From NCBI GenBank assembly GCA_022614915.1, contig JAKEHV010000177.1:1-33374 (forward strand): a DNA stretch of 33,374 nucleotides, written 5' to 3'. The notes under the pieces were generated by a model, which was not told the DNA's origin, searched no databases, and worked only from the letters and a program-made list of their open reading frames with translations. The stretch is from Gemmataceae bacterium. Its GTDB lineage: Bacteria; Planctomycetota; Planctomycetia; Gemmatales; Gemmataceae. The position numbers were made by a program, and so were the translations under genes. Shown here piece by piece: positions 23,166 through 31,306 of this stretch; within the stretch, counting starts at the first letter, position 1; the number at the start of each line of letters is the position of its first letter.

Positions 23166-24070
23166 GGGGTTGCCTGCGCTCGTTAGTGCACCAGCCGCAG
23201 GGTGTTCGCCTGGAAGTGATCGTCGTGGACAACGCGTCGACGGACGGCGCGGCGGACATGGTTGCGAGCGAGTTTCCCGCCGTGCAGCTCGTGCGCAATG
23301 GTGGTAATGCCGGATTCGCACGGGCCAACAATCAGGCAGCCGCAAGCGCGCGCGGCCGATATCTGTTCTTTCTCAACAATGACACCGTAATCCCGCCCGG
23401 CGCGCTGGCCGAGCTCGCTGCGTTTCTCGAACGGCAACCAGCCACGCTATTGGTTGGACCGCGCTTGCGCGACGGCGCGGGCAACGTGCAAGCCTCTTGC
23501 CGGAAGCGCCCCACCATCGCCACGTTTCTGCATCGCACGTTGCTCTTGCGCTGGACCGGGTTGTTTCGCAAGCGGTATGAGGAGTATCGCGGCAAGAACC
23601 AATGCACTTTAGCGCCCGCCGACGCGGACGTGCTCATGGGGGCAGCCTTGATGATGCGCCGCGCCGATTTTTGGGCATTGGGCGGTTGGGACGAAGATTT
23701 CACCTTCGGCGGTGAGGATTTGGAATTGTGTTTGCGGGTCAAGCGCTTGGGCCGCGTGGTCTACGTGCCCGAAGTGGAGATTACGCATTTTGGCCGGGCC
23801 AGCACGCGTCAGCACCCCGCTTACGCCGCGCCGCACATCGCCGCGGGCTTCGTGAAGTACTTTCGCAAAGCCGGCGCGACGCGCACCGGGCTGTTTTTCT
23901 ACAAGCTCGCGCTGACACTGGACGCGCCGCTGCAGCTCGCGGTTCGCGGCGTTCAGTTCCCCGTGCGGCGCTTGCTCGGACGCCGTCGCGCCGCCCAGCG
24001 CAGCCGCACTGCGCTGGCGGAAACGTGGTCCTTTCTGCGGCGCGGCCTCATCGCCTTTTGGCGATCGTAG
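23015..24070 (+). CDS. Family 2 glycosyltransferase (rhamnosyltransferase-like)
   Basis: A 351-residue GT-A-fold glycosyltransferase. After a stretch translated from a repeat (residues about 10-34), the catalytic domain begins with VDVTVCIVNWNCRNLLGGCL. It continues with VDNASTDGA, NGGNAGFARANNQA and the metal-site FLNNDT. Further on come MMRRADFWALGGWDEDF and FGGEDLELCLRVKRLG, as in WbbL-type enzymes that add rhamnose or similar sugars. The C-terminal region is basic and may contact the membrane. The start at ATG 23015 has GGGAGA upstream and lies inside the methyltransferase gene. An alternative start after the repeat would be possible only at a non-ATG codon. Confidence 0.88.
   Translation: MLKLETPGQVGQAFLPADRQECPPPDGRQECLPHVDVTVCIVNWNCRNLLGGCLRSLVHQPQGVRLEVIVVDNASTDGAADMVASEFPAVQLVRNGGNAGFARANNQAAASARGRYLFFLNNDTVIPPGALAELAAFLERQPATLLVGPRLRDGAGNVQASCRKRPTIATFLHRTLLLRWTGLFRKRYEEYRGKNQCTLAPADADVLMGAALMMRRADFWALGGWDEDFTFGGEDLELCLRVKRLGRVVYVPEVEITHFGRASTRQHPAYAAPHIAAGFVKYFRKAGATRTGLFFYKLALTLDAPLQLAVRGVQFPVRRLLGRRRAAQRSRTALAETWSFLRRGLIAFWRS
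23042..23116. repeat. GTGGGGCAGGCATTC palindrome in a gene overlap
   Basis: 25-base arms 23042-23066 and 23092-23116 with three differences, plus an inner half-copy (ACAAGAATGTCCGCCCC). Each arm is a mini-hairpin GGCAGGCA-TTCT-TGCCTGCC. It is translated in the methyltransferase frame (GRHSCLPTDKNVRPP) and in the glycosyltransferase frame (GQAFLPADRQECPPP). Confidence 0.9.
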
Positions 24071-24071
24071 A

Positions 24072-24133
24072 GTAGCCGAAGTCGTGAGACTTCGGCTGTA
24101 GCGGCCGTTCCGAGGTCTCACCACTTCGGCTAC
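24072..24133. repeat. GTAGCCGAAGTC double-hairpin palindrome
   Basis: 24-base arms 24072-24095 and 24110-24133 with two differences. Both arms start with GTAG when read inward. Each arm is a mini-hairpin GCCGAAGTC-GTGA-GACTTCGGC. It starts just after the GT2 stop codon and lies between convergent genes. Confidence 0.88.
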
Positions 24134-24150
24134 GTTGGCTAGGTTAGGGC

Positions 24151-24174
24151 GGACAGGTTGAAAACCTGTCCTAC
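24151..24174. repeat. GTAGGACAGGTT hairpin
   Basis: GGACAGGTT-GAA-AACCTGTCC (24151-24171), followed on the minus-strand side by GTAG. It is the same family as 21544-21563. It overlaps the stop codon of the minus-strand methyltransferase-like gene. Confidence 0.8.
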
Positions 24175-24950
24175 GAATCGTCGGTTCGCTTTTCATCTAA
24201 ACCGCCGATTACATGCTGGTGGTTCAAGCGGTTGAATTGAGTCCCGCGCCGCAAGAAAAACGAGGTCGTCCATTGATAGTAGTTGACCGGCCCCAGCCCT
24301 GTGAAATCCACTTGCAACAAATCCGCTGTTCGTAACGTCTGCGCGGTATTGGGATACCAGTCGGCATTATCGAGCACGATCATTCCCGTTTGGGACAGGG
24401 CTTGTACTGCGGCGTCGGCGCAGCGTCGTCGCCAGCGGCCATCGATGACGATGATGTCCCAAGTCTGACCAGTCTCTGCCAAGGTCTGGACATAGGCCTT
24501 CTCCGTCGTTCGCAGCAACACGTGCAGATTGGGAGGCGCTTGCGAAACAATCCGAGCTTGCCAGGATGAATCGTTGTCGACGGTCAAAACCTGTTTGGCC
24601 CGCCGCGCGAAGTACAGTGAGCTATGTCCTGCCCCAAATTCGAAAACCATTTTGTCGCGCAAATCGATCTGACCCAGATAGGCAATGGCGGGATACGTAA
24701 ACCAAGGGAGCGGCGCGCCGGCGGCATCAATCGACTGCTGCTTATTGGCCGAGCCGCGGTGGCCCTGCAACTCCTCGATCAGATGGATGAGGTGCAATAA
24801 CTGCGACGGGCCGCTCTGCCGCGCGTGTTCGAGCAGTTCGGTGACTTGTCCGGGGTGCAAATCGCGCGGGTAAAAGAGTTTTCTCTTCAAACCGGACCAT
24901 TTGCGGGATACCTGTCGCACCAGAGATTGCAGACCGCTCATCCGCGCCAT
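24171..24950 (-). CDS. SAM-dependent methyltransferase-like protein
   Basis: A 259-residue protein with a Rossmann-type methyltransferase fold. The first about 60 residues are basic and helical. Motif I is MVFEFGAGHSSLYFARRAK, followed by VLTVDNDSSW. After these come WDIIVIDGRWRRRCAD and the strand GMIVLDNADWYPNTA, as in FkbM/class I enzymes of cell-surface clusters. The product ends at TAG within the GTAGGACAGG hairpin. It converges with the GT2 gene. The substrate cannot be read, but the neighbouring glycosyltransferase and methyltransferase suggest modification of a surface glycan. Start at ATG 24950; a second ATG four codons later is possible. Confidence 0.78.
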   Translation of the reverse strand: MARMSGLQSLVRQVSRKWSGLKRKLFYPRDLHPGQVTELLEHARQSGPSQLLHLIHLIEELQGHRGSANKQQSIDAAGAPLPWFTYPAIAYLGQIDLRDKMVFEFGAGHSSLYFARRAKQVLTVDNDSSWQARIVSQAPPNLHVLLRTTEKAYVQTLAETGQTWDIIVIDGRWRRRCADAAVQALSQTGMIVLDNADWYPNTAQTLRTADLLQVDFTGLGPVNYYQWTTSFFLRRGTQFNRLNHQHVIGGLDEKRTDDS

Positions 24951-25118
24951 GGTGGGAACTATGAGCTAAGCTTTTTCATCCAATACCAAGCGGATTGTCT
25001 GGAAGCGCGCCCCATTGGGTCAACCCCAAGTTTGCGATAGTCAAAACGCTGCAGTTCGGATTAGAATCGATGGAGCGCTGCAACGGGAGGGAACCTCACT
25101 TCTCTTACGGGGGGATGG

Positions 25119-26273
25119 ATGATGAAGCGCATGTTCTTCGCCATGTCATTGACCGGCGCCGTAGCCGCTGTGGCATTGGCCTACGTCGAAGCGCCGCACA
25201 CGCTGGGCCGCTGCGTGCACGAATCAACGAACATCGTGCTCGTGCAAGTTGAGCGGGTCAACCGCGAGAAAAACCTGATCATCTACAAGAAGGTCAAAGA
25301 CCTAAAGGGCAACCACCCCAAAGACGAGATTAAGCACAACATCGGCCAGCGCGGCTTCCACCCGCGCGAATGGCAGAACATCATGAAGTGGGCCGAAGAA
25401 GGCAAGAAGGCGGTGTTCTTCTACAACGGCGGCGCGAGCGAGACTTGCATCGACCACTACTGGTATCAGTGCTATCAGGAAGGCGAATGGTGGGGCATGA
25501 CGCACGCCGAGCCGTATCTGTTGCGCACGTTCGCCGGCGACCCGGAAAAGCTGGCGGCGGCGGTGAGCGACATCTTGCAGGGCAAGGAAGTCGTGGTTTC
25601 GTGCATGGCCGACGGGCCCAAGGACCATTTCCACAATCGCAAAGGCAAGATGCAGCAGATGAAGGCCGGTCTGAAGCTGCTGGACTACGATCCCAAGCGG
25701 CAATTCGTGGCCTGGGGCGGCGAGGGCGCGGACATCCAGGAGTTCAAGACCACTGTTCTCTTAGCCGAGAGCAGCGCCGGTTGGAAGTTTTTGCCCGCGG
25801 CTCAAGCACAAGCTTTTGGCCAGCGCTGGGTCGAGCCCGGCTTCGACGACAAGGTTTGGCGCGCGGGCCAATCTCCCATCGGCTACGGCGAGGAAGAGAT
25901 TCTAAGGCGCAAGGGGACACTGATCGGCGAAAAAGGGCAAGCGTTTTTGTTTCGGCGCGAATTCAACTTGCCCGGCGAATTGCTCCAGCAAAAAGGCGTG
26001 ATCTTCCGCCTCGCAGTCGCCAGCGACGACAATGCCAAAGTTTGGCTCAACGGCAAGGTCGCGGATCAGGATCCTGAACCGGACCACGAGTTCACTTATT
26101 GGAACCGCGATGTTGAGCTTGAAGCGAAATGGTTCGTGCCTGGGCGCAACCTGGTCGCGGTGCAGGTGACGAATCGGCCACAGAGTTCCGACCTCTTTTT
26201 CGATCTCGAAATCGCCGCGCTGGCGCCGTTACCGAAAAAATTGCCGCTCAAAAAGCCCGCAGACAACGAATAG
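25119..26273 (+). CDS. Exported planctomycete protein with C-terminal jelly-roll-like domain
   Basis: A 384-residue protein, exported by a signal peptide (MMKRMFFAMSLTGAVAAVAL, cleaved near AYVEA). Residues about 25-165 form a domain that I do not recognise, with paired Cys (GRCVHESTN, ETCIDHYWYQCYQ) and many Trp and Tyr. Residues about 205-370 resemble the galactose-binding/jelly-roll modules often attached to secreted enzymes. Clues are FGQRWVEPGFDDKVWRAGQ and PIGYGEEE, then LFRREFNLP, and RLAVASDDNAKVWLNGKV. No catalytic residues are evident. ATG at 25119 or 25122 follows GGGGGG. The N-terminus resembles that of the gene at 32865 (R-x-FFAMS). Confidence 0.8.
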   Translation: MMKRMFFAMSLTGAVAAVALAYVEAPHTLGRCVHESTNIVLVQVERVNREKNLIIYKKVKDLKGNHPKDEIKHNIGQRGFHPREWQNIMKWAEEGKKAVFFYNGGASETCIDHYWYQCYQEGEWWGMTHAEPYLLRTFAGDPEKLAAAVSDILQGKEVVVSCMADGPKDHFHNRKGKMQQMKAGLKLLDYDPKRQFVAWGGEGADIQEFKTTVLLAESSAGWKFLPAAQAQAFGQRWVEPGFDDKVWRAGQSPIGYGEEEILRRKGTLIGEKGQAFLFRREFNLPGELLQQKGVIFRLAVASDDNAKVWLNGKVADQDPEPDHEFTYWNRDVELEAKWFVPGRNLVAVQVTNRPQSSDLFFDLEIAALAPLPKKLPLKKPADNE

Positions 26274-26376
26274 TCGGCTACGCCGACGATAGCGGATACT
26301 GCGTCCTTTGATTGCACGAGATCATTCAACACGATAAATGTCCGGGTAGTCAATCGCGTGAAACTGTGAGACTGCC

Positions 26377-26700
26377 ATGAAGGTTTCCACCGACAATTCA
26401 ATCAAGAGCGATCAGCTTTTGAAATCAAGAGTGCGCAGGGCATGCCAGATCCTTGAAGAAGTCGTCGGACCGAGATCTGATTCGGTGATGTCTGATTGGA
26501 GTGTCGCGGACGATGGCACCGGCTTTAGGCTCGTCTATGTAACAATATCTGACTCCGCTGGCAACCGCGCAGAAACGCACTTCCAACCAAACGAATTGGC
26601 CAATGAAGACCTCATTTATGCTAAATTCTATAAGAAATGGGGCGACCTCCTCCAACAGCAATCTCACAAACTGCTCGACCTTCTTATGGGTAAGAACTAG
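26377..26700 (+). CDS. Small hypothetical protein
   Basis: The 107-residue product is soluble with no signal peptide. Clear secondary structure appears: an N-terminal helix (SRVRRACQILEEVV), a strand pair (SDWSVADDGTGFRLVYVTIS) and a C-terminal helix (KFYKKWGDLLQQQSHKLLDL). I do not recognise the family. The gene is less GC-rich than its neighbours and lies alone between an exported-protein gene and a convergent glycosyltransferase gene, so it may be an accessory acquisition. No clear ribosome site is seen beyond a weak GAG upstream. Confidence 0.6.
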   Translation: MKVSTDNSIKSDQLLKSRVRRACQILEEVVGPRSDSVMSDWSVADDGTGFRLVYVTISDSAGNRAETHFQPNELANEDLIYAKFYKKWGDLLQQQSHKLLDLLMGKN

Positions 26701-26751
26701 GCTGGGAAGCAGCATGGCCCGCAAGACCGATGGACAGAAGATAGCTCGCAG

Positions 26752-28494
26752 TTACTGTCTCACCCACAGCCCCTCGGTCACATTCGTCACGAGTACAACT
26801 TCGCCGTTCCGATACATGTCTCGTCGCAGGCCGAGAACCCTGCACGACGGTGTCTGCTTGCTTAATTCTTCCCATTCGGTTGCCGGCAGAAACAAATACA
26901 CCGGCAATGGGTAGCGCAGAAATGCGGCCGCGTCGCTTGGTTCCGCGTGATGGCTGACGGTGCGCTGCACGTAGAAGTTCAGGCTTGGCAAGTGCTCCAT
27001 CTTCAACGCGCCGATGCGAATGTCGCGCGTCTTGTGGATGCCGTCGGCGCCGGCCACCAGGGGCCGGACGGCTTTCACGTCGTTCCAGGCAACCATGGCC
27101 CAAGCCGCCAAGGGACCAAGGAACAGTACGGCGCCGGTCAGCAAAGCGACATTGGCGTGTGCACACTGACTCCTTCGCCAATACCGCCATGCGATAAGCG
27201 CCGAGACACACGGCACTATTCCCAGACCAGCCCAGGGCGCTAGCCCAAAGACAGCACGAGAGCGCAATGACTCCAATGGAATGAGCCCGGCAGCGATCGC
27301 CAATCCGATTCCAGTCGCGAGGCCGATGCCGACAAGTGTAAGCAGCGCTGCGCGAACGACCCATGCCGCCGGTTTGATCTGGCCAAGTTGCCAGCGTTCC
27401 AACGAGCGGCCGATCAACAGCGCGCAAGGGACAACGGCCGGCAATACGTAGTTCGGCAACTTGGTCGCGGCGAATGAAAAGAACAATAAGTACACGCCGA
27501 TCCACGTGAGCAGGAAGCGATAGGCGCAGGCCTTGCCCGCATCAACGGTGGCCAGCCAGCGCGTTTGCCATTTTGGCCGAACAGTCGTGGCGCACGACCA
27601 GCCGCCGTACCAGAAAGCCCAACCCAGAAACACGCACCAGGGGGCAAGACCAGCGAGCAGCACGACGACGTAAAACAGCGGAAAGCCGCCGTGGTTTTCC
27701 ATCGGGCTCAAGAATCGGCTGACGTTATGCCTCAAGAAGAAACCCCGGAGAAATTCGCCGTGCGTGTCGAAGGCGACCCACGCATACCAAGGCAGCGATA
27801 CCGCTCCCAAGACGAGAATGCTCTCGACGACCCCGCGCTGCCAAAGCAAGGCGAGGCGTCGTTCCCACATGAGGTAAGTAAAGATGACGGCGCCGGGAAG
27901 GAGGAAGCCGACTGGGCCTTTGGCGAGCGACGCCAGCCCGGCTAGGGCGCCCAGCGCCCAAAACCACCAGCGAGCGGTCCCCTCTGCCCCTCTCCCCCCC
28001 AGGGGCGAGGGGAGTGGTTGCGGAAGGACGGCCCAGAAAAGCGCGAGTAATGCAACCGAAAACAGATTCAATAGAGAATCGGGATTCGCGAACCGGGCCG
28101 CGGCGCAAAGCATCGGCGTACTGGCGGCGATTAAGCCCGCGAAGAGACCGGCCGTGGGACTGAACAAGCGCCGTCCCAATTCGTAACAGACAAGCATCGT
28201 GAGCAAGGCCGCGAGAGCCGACGGCAAACGCGCCGAGGTTTCGTGGATGCCGAAGAGCCGATAGCATACGATCTGGCACCAATACAAAAGAGCGGGTTTG
28301 TCCGCGCGCAACTCGGCGTTGAACGTCGGCACCACCCAGTCGTCGGCTTCGTGCATTTCCAGTGCTGCCGTTGCGTTGCGTCCTTCGTCCACGTCCCACA
28401 AACTCGGCCCGCCCAGATTCGCGAAGAACAAAAGCCCGCACGCCAGGAGCAACAAGAGATAATGCCCGGCGCGTCCTGCGAGAATGGCGAACAT
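26752..28494 (-). CDS. ArnT/PMT-like membrane glycosyltransferase (GT39/GT83 type)
   Basis: A 580-residue polytopic enzyme that would transfer a sugar from a lipid-phosphate donor on the outer face of the membrane. The signature acidic loop after the first helix is LWDVDEGRNA (Asp34, Asp36, Glu37), followed by ELRADKPALLYW, as in the ArnT family. About ten to twelve membrane helices are visible, and a soluble C-terminal domain begins near residue 490. The ATG at 28494 is preferred (GGA close upstream); a longer reading from 28677 would overlap the divergent kinase. Residues about 158-173 (PQPLPSPLGGRGAEGT) come from a repeat in a loop between helices. Acceptor unknown: lipid A or protein are options. 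Confidence 0.88.
   Translation of the reverse strand: MFAILAGRAGHYLLLLLACGLLFFANLGGPSLWDVDEGRNATAALEMHEADDWVVPTFNAELRADKPALLYWCQIVCYRLFGIHETSARLPSALAALLTMLVCYELGRRLFSPTAGLFAGLIAASTPMLCAAARFANPDSLLNLFSVALLALFWAVLPQPLPSPLGGRGAEGTARWWFWALGALAGLASLAKGPVGFLLPGAVIFTYLMWERRLALLWQRGVVESILVLGAVSLPWYAWVAFDTHGEFLRGFFLRHNVSRFLSPMENHGGFPLFYVVVLLAGLAPWCVFLGWAFWYGGWSCATTVRPKWQTRWLATVDAGKACAYRFLLTWIGVYLLFFSFAATKLPNYVLPAVVPCALLIGRSLERWQLGQIKPAAWVVRAALLTLVGIGLATGIGLAIAAGLIPLESLRSRAVFGLAPWAGLGIVPCVSALIAWRYWRRSQCAHANVALLTGAVLFLGPLAAWAMVAWNDVKAVRPLVAGADGIHKTRDIRIGALKMEHLPSLNFYVQRTVSHHAEPSDAAAFLRYPLPVYLFLPATEWEELSKQTPSCRVLGLRRDMYRNGEVVLVTNVTEGLWVRQ
27976..28014. repeat. CCCCTCTGCCCCTCTCCCCC repeat inside the ArnT-like gene
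   Basis: A copy of the CCCCTCACCCCCAAC family, here CCCCTCTGCCCCTCTCCCCC followed by CCAGGGGCGAGGGGAG. It lies in frame in the minus-strand gene and encodes LPSPLGGRGAEG. Confidence 0.8.
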
Positions 28495-28582
28495 TCCGTT
28501 GTCCCTTCCTGCCAACTCCGTTATGTTTGCTGAGTATAAGTGAACGTGGGAAGATCTCGCGAGGCCAATTCGAGGATAGGGA

Positions 28583-29563
28583 ATGACAGCGCCGATGTTC
28601 GTTGGTTTGGATGTGGGCGGCTCGACCATGAAGGCCGGCGTGGTGAACGACGACGGCGTCGCCCTCGCCTCCGTCAACCTGCCGACCGAAGCCTATCGCG
28701 GACAAGAGTTTGGCTTGCAACGCATGTGCGAGACGATTCGCCAGGCCGTTGCCGCCGCCAACCTGCGCATGAAGAACATTGCCGCGATCGGCGTGGCCAC
28801 GCCGGGCACCATGGACTTAGCGGCCGGCGTTATTCTTGATCCGCCGAACCTCAAGCCCTGGCGCAACATGCCGGTGCGCGAGCATGTGCAGCGCATGTTC
28901 GGCTTGCCGACGGCGTTTCAGAATGACGCCAACGCGGCGGCCTACGGCGAGTACTGGGCCGGCGTGGGCAAGGGCGTACGCAGCTTGGTGTTATATACGC
29001 TCGGCACCGGGGTGGGCGGCGGCATCATCTTGAACGACAGCATCGTCGAAGGCGAGCACAGTCACGGCGCGGAGCTCGGGCATGTTAAAATCGAAATCAC
29101 CAATCCACGGCAATGCGGCTGCGGGCGCTGGGGATGCTTGGAAGCGTATGCCAGCGCGACGGCTGTCGTCAAAAGGGCACAAGAAGCGCTGCAGCAGCCC
29201 GGTGTGAGGTCCGCACTTTCTCAATCGGGCAACAAAGAAGGAGGTATGACCGCGCGCGACATCTTTGACGCTGCTTCCTCGGGCGACGTGTTAGCCGAGC
29301 GCATCGTCCAAGACACGGCGTTCTATCTTGCAGTGGGCGCCGTCAACGCAATGCACACTATTGACCCGGACATGGTTGTCTACGGCGGCGGCATGATCGC
29401 GGCCGGCGACACCTTCCTCGATCAGATTCGCAGCCATGTGCTTCAGCTGGCGTTTCCAGTGCCCGCCGAAAAAACGCGCATTTGCTATGCTCAATTGGGC
29501 AGCGACGCCGGCTTCATCGGCGCAGCTGCTTGTGCTCGTCAGCTGTGGAAAAAAACAAGATGA
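28583..29563 (+). CDS. ROK-family sugar kinase (glucokinase-like)
   Basis: A 326-residue ROK protein that most likely phosphorylates glucose or a related hexose with ATP. Seen: the phosphate loop VGLDVGGSTMKAGVV, the catalytic region QNDANAAAYGEYWAG (Asp of ND), GTGVGGGII, ELGHVKI (ROK Glu-x2-His) and the zinc-binding CGCGRWGCLEAYAS. There is no DNA-binding helix-turn-helix at the N-terminus, so it is a kinase rather than a ROK repressor. ATG at 28583 follows AGGG. It is divergent from the ArnT-like gene, with 88 bases between starts. Glucose is inferred; the sequence does not exclude other hexoses. Confidence 0.92.
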   Translation: MTAPMFVGLDVGGSTMKAGVVNDDGVALASVNLPTEAYRGQEFGLQRMCETIRQAVAAANLRMKNIAAIGVATPGTMDLAAGVILDPPNLKPWRNMPVREHVQRMFGLPTAFQNDANAAAYGEYWAGVGKGVRSLVLYTLGTGVGGGIILNDSIVEGEHSHGAELGHVKIEITNPRQCGCGRWGCLEAYASATAVVKRAQEALQQPGVRSALSQSGNKEGGMTARDIFDAASSGDVLAERIVQDTAFYLAVGAVNAMHTIDPDMVVYGGGMIAAGDTFLDQIRSHVLQLAFPVPAEKTRICYAQLGSDAGFIGAAACARQLWKKTR

Positions 29564-29783
29564 TTCCAATCACCAAGTGTCCGAGGCTCATCTCTTTGTG
29601 AATTCGTCAACTTTGGGTAGCTCTGAACATTGGGCCAAGTCTGGCCGATTGGTCAAGCAAAAAAACCGTCATTTCCCACAGAATTCTCAGATTCTTCGCC
29701 CTATAGCCATCAAACACCGTTCCTTTGGTTCAAAGAGTCATGCCAAAGCATAAAAAAATCGCAAAATTTTAGACAGTTGGTGC
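29564..29783. other. AT-rich intergenic stretch, no gene seen
   Basis: Between the ROK kinase and the predicted csrA promoter. It is clearly richer in A/T than the rest of the window, with runs AAAAAAA at about 29659 and 29752. No open coding frame of convincing character and no T-tract hairpin terminator were seen for the kinase. A weak 6-base stem CTTTGG/CCAAAG at about 29723-29748 is the only symmetry. It could hold a small RNA, but nothing supports one directly. Confidence 0.4.
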
Positions 29784-29812
29784 TTGACGCTGGAAAAACA
29801 GCCGGTTACGAT
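29784..29812 (+). promoter_or_regulatory. Predicted sigma70-type promoter of csrA
   Basis: TTGACG (29784-29789) and TACGAT (29807-29812) are spaced by 17 bases. Transcription should start near 29819, giving a leader of nearly 200 bases before the csrA ATG. Prediction from consensus only. Confidence 0.5.
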
Positions 29813-29819
29813 AAACAGT

Positions 29820-30015
29820 GGACGAGCCTCTACAGCGCCAGGACTGCATCTCTACTCCCAGCCGCAGTGGGTGGTCCTATCGCTTGGACTCGCCGGGTTC
29901 CAAAACAGGAGAAGCGGATCTTCGCCGGCGTGCTCGGCTCCTTTGAGCCGAAGCGAGTACGTGGGAACCAAAGGTGACACCAGGAATTGGCTCTCTCCCA
30001 GAAGGATAGGCGGCG
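29820..30015 (+). promoter_or_regulatory. Long csrA leader with eight GGA motifs
   Basis: GGA occurs at 29820, 29841, 29886, 29908, 29916, 29964, 29983 and 30004, the last within the ribosome site AGAAGGATAGG. A stem-loop TCGGCTC-CTTT-GAGCCGA lies at 29934-29951. CsrA proteins bind GGA in loops and often repress their own mRNA, so this leader is a candidate for autoregulation (inference). Confidence 0.45.
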
Positions 30016-30231
30016 ATGTTAGTTCTGTCCAGGAAAAAGAACGAGAGCATTGTCATTAACAATGACATCACGGTAACCGTGGTGGAAATCCGTGGCGATA
30101 AGGTCCGTTTGGGCATCGTGGCGCCCAAAGAGGTGCCGGTCCATCGCCAGGAAGTGTTTGAAGCCATCCACGGCAAACCGCCCCAGCAGGACAGCGGTCC
30201 TGCCCCCATTGTCGTCAAGCCCACGGAATAA
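30016..30231 (+). CDS. csrA: Carbon storage regulator CsrA (RNA-binding)
   Basis: A 71-residue CsrA/RsmA. The whole beta-strand core is present: MLVLSRKKNESIVINNDITV, VEIRGDKVRLGIVAP and the helix start VPVHRQEVFEAI. The RNA-binding residues are Arg near position 6 and the VHRxEV motif (Arg44). The protein binds GGA-containing hairpins at ribosome sites of target mRNAs and changes their translation or stability. The C-terminus is extended by a Pro/Gln tail (KPPQQDSGPAPIVV). The start ATG follows AGAAGGATAGG. The gene has its own predicted promoter and a strong terminator, so it is transcribed alone. Confidence 0.95.
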   Translation: MLVLSRKKNESIVINNDITVTVVEIRGDKVRLGIVAPKEVPVHRQEVFEAIHGKPPQQDSGPAPIVVKPTE

Positions 30232-30249
30232 TTGCATTCGAATCATTCG

Positions 30250-30289
30250 AAGCCCTCTTCCGGCAATCGATCGGAAGAGGGCTTTTTTT
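30250..30289 (+). terminator. Rho-independent terminator after csrA
   Basis: A 13-base stem AAGCCCTCTTCCG (30250-30262) and CGGAAGAGGGCTT (30272-30284) with a 9-base loop, followed by a T run (30283-30289). It lies 18 bases after the csrA stop. Confidence 0.92.
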
Positions 30290-30359
30290 GTTTCCCTTCC
30301 ACGTCGCGGCTGCTTATTGTAGCGGCATACCTAATCCTCTGACCAACGGAGTACGCGCC

Positions 30360-31298
30360 ATGACGACTGCATCGAGAGCGCCGCGCCTGTTTACTGCATT
30401 TGTGCTGGTTCTGTTGTCGGCCCCATTGTCTCAAGCCGGCGAAAACGAGCCCATTCCCGGTATCGGTCCGGCGGGCAAAATCACCAAACTGCATACCGGC
30501 TTTAAGTTCACCGAGGGCCCCGCCGCCGACAGCGAAGGCAACGTCTATTTTTCCGACATTCCTAACAAGAAGATCCACAAGGTCGATGCGAAAGGGGCAT
30601 TGTCGACGTTCATTGATGATTCCAACCGCGCCAACGGCTTGATGGTCGATGCCAAGGGCCGCCTGATTGCCTGTGAAATGGCCGGCGCGATCACCGCTTA
30701 TGATCTAAAGTCCAAGGAACAAACCGTCCTCGCCGACAAACACGACGGCAAACCGTTCAACGCGCCCAACGACCTGGTGCTGGACAAGAGCCGCGGCATC
30801 TACTTCACCGATCCGACATTTAGCGCGGCCAAGCCGTTGCCGCAGGGCAAAGCCGCCGTCTACTATCTGGGCGTCAAGGGCGACGTGACTCGGCTTGTAG
30901 ACGATCTGCCCAATCCCAACGGCGTCATCCTCTCTCCCGATGAGAAAACGCTGTACGTGATTCCGTCCGGCCAGGCGGAAATGATGGCCTACGCAGTGGA
31001 AGCGCCGGGCAAGATCGGCAAGGGCCGCGTCTTTTGCACACTGAAGCAACCCGAAGGCAAGAAAGGCGGCGGCGGCGACGGCCTCACCGTGGACACCAAA
31101 GGCAACCTCTACATTACGAGCGCCCTCGGATTGCAAGTGTTCAATCCCAAGGGCGAGCTCTTGGGCATCATCCGCTTGCCCGAACAGCCGGCCAACGTCA
31201 CGTTCGGCGGCGCGGACTTGCGCACGCTGTACGTGACCGCGCGCACGTCGCTTTACACGGTGCCCATGGAAGCGACGGGCCACGTGTTTGGAAAGTAA
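30360..31298 (+). CDS. Exported SMP-30/gluconolactonase-like protein
   Basis: A 312-residue six-bladed propeller of the SMP-30/gluconolaconase family, which hydrolyses sugar lactones with one divalent metal. The metal Glu is seen in FTEGPA (Glu52). Later blades give [20 protein letters not shown], then [18 protein letters not shown] and [17 protein letters not shown], which carry the family's Asn and Asp ligands. A signal peptide ([18 protein letters not shown]) predicts export. The ATG at 30360 is chosen; an earlier start at 30288 would begin in the csrA terminator. It is followed eight bases later by the macrodomain gene, so the two may be co-transcribed. Confidence 0.9.
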   Translation: MTTASRAPRLFTAFVLVLLSAPLSQAGENEPIPGIGPAGKITKLHTGFKFTEGPAADSEGNVYFSDIPNKKIHKVDAKGALSTFIDDSNRANGLMVDAKGRLIACEMAGAITAYDLKSKEQTVLADKHDGKPFNAPNDLVLDKSRGIYFTDPTFSAAKPLPQGKAAVYYLGVKGDVTRLVDDLPNPNGVILSPDEKTLYVIPSGQAEMMAYAVEAPGKIGKGRVFCTLKQPEGKKGGGGDGLTVDTKGNLYITSALGLQVFNPKGELLGIIRLPEQPANVTFGGADLRTLYVTARTSLYTVPMEATGHVFGK

Positions 31299-31306
31299 GT
31301 GGCGCC

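Noticed and set aside
27725-28720. 331-residue minus-strand ORF overlapping the ArnT-like gene
   Set aside because: Same strand but another frame; the ArnT-like frame has the DE loop and membrane helices, while this one is Arg/Ser-rich.
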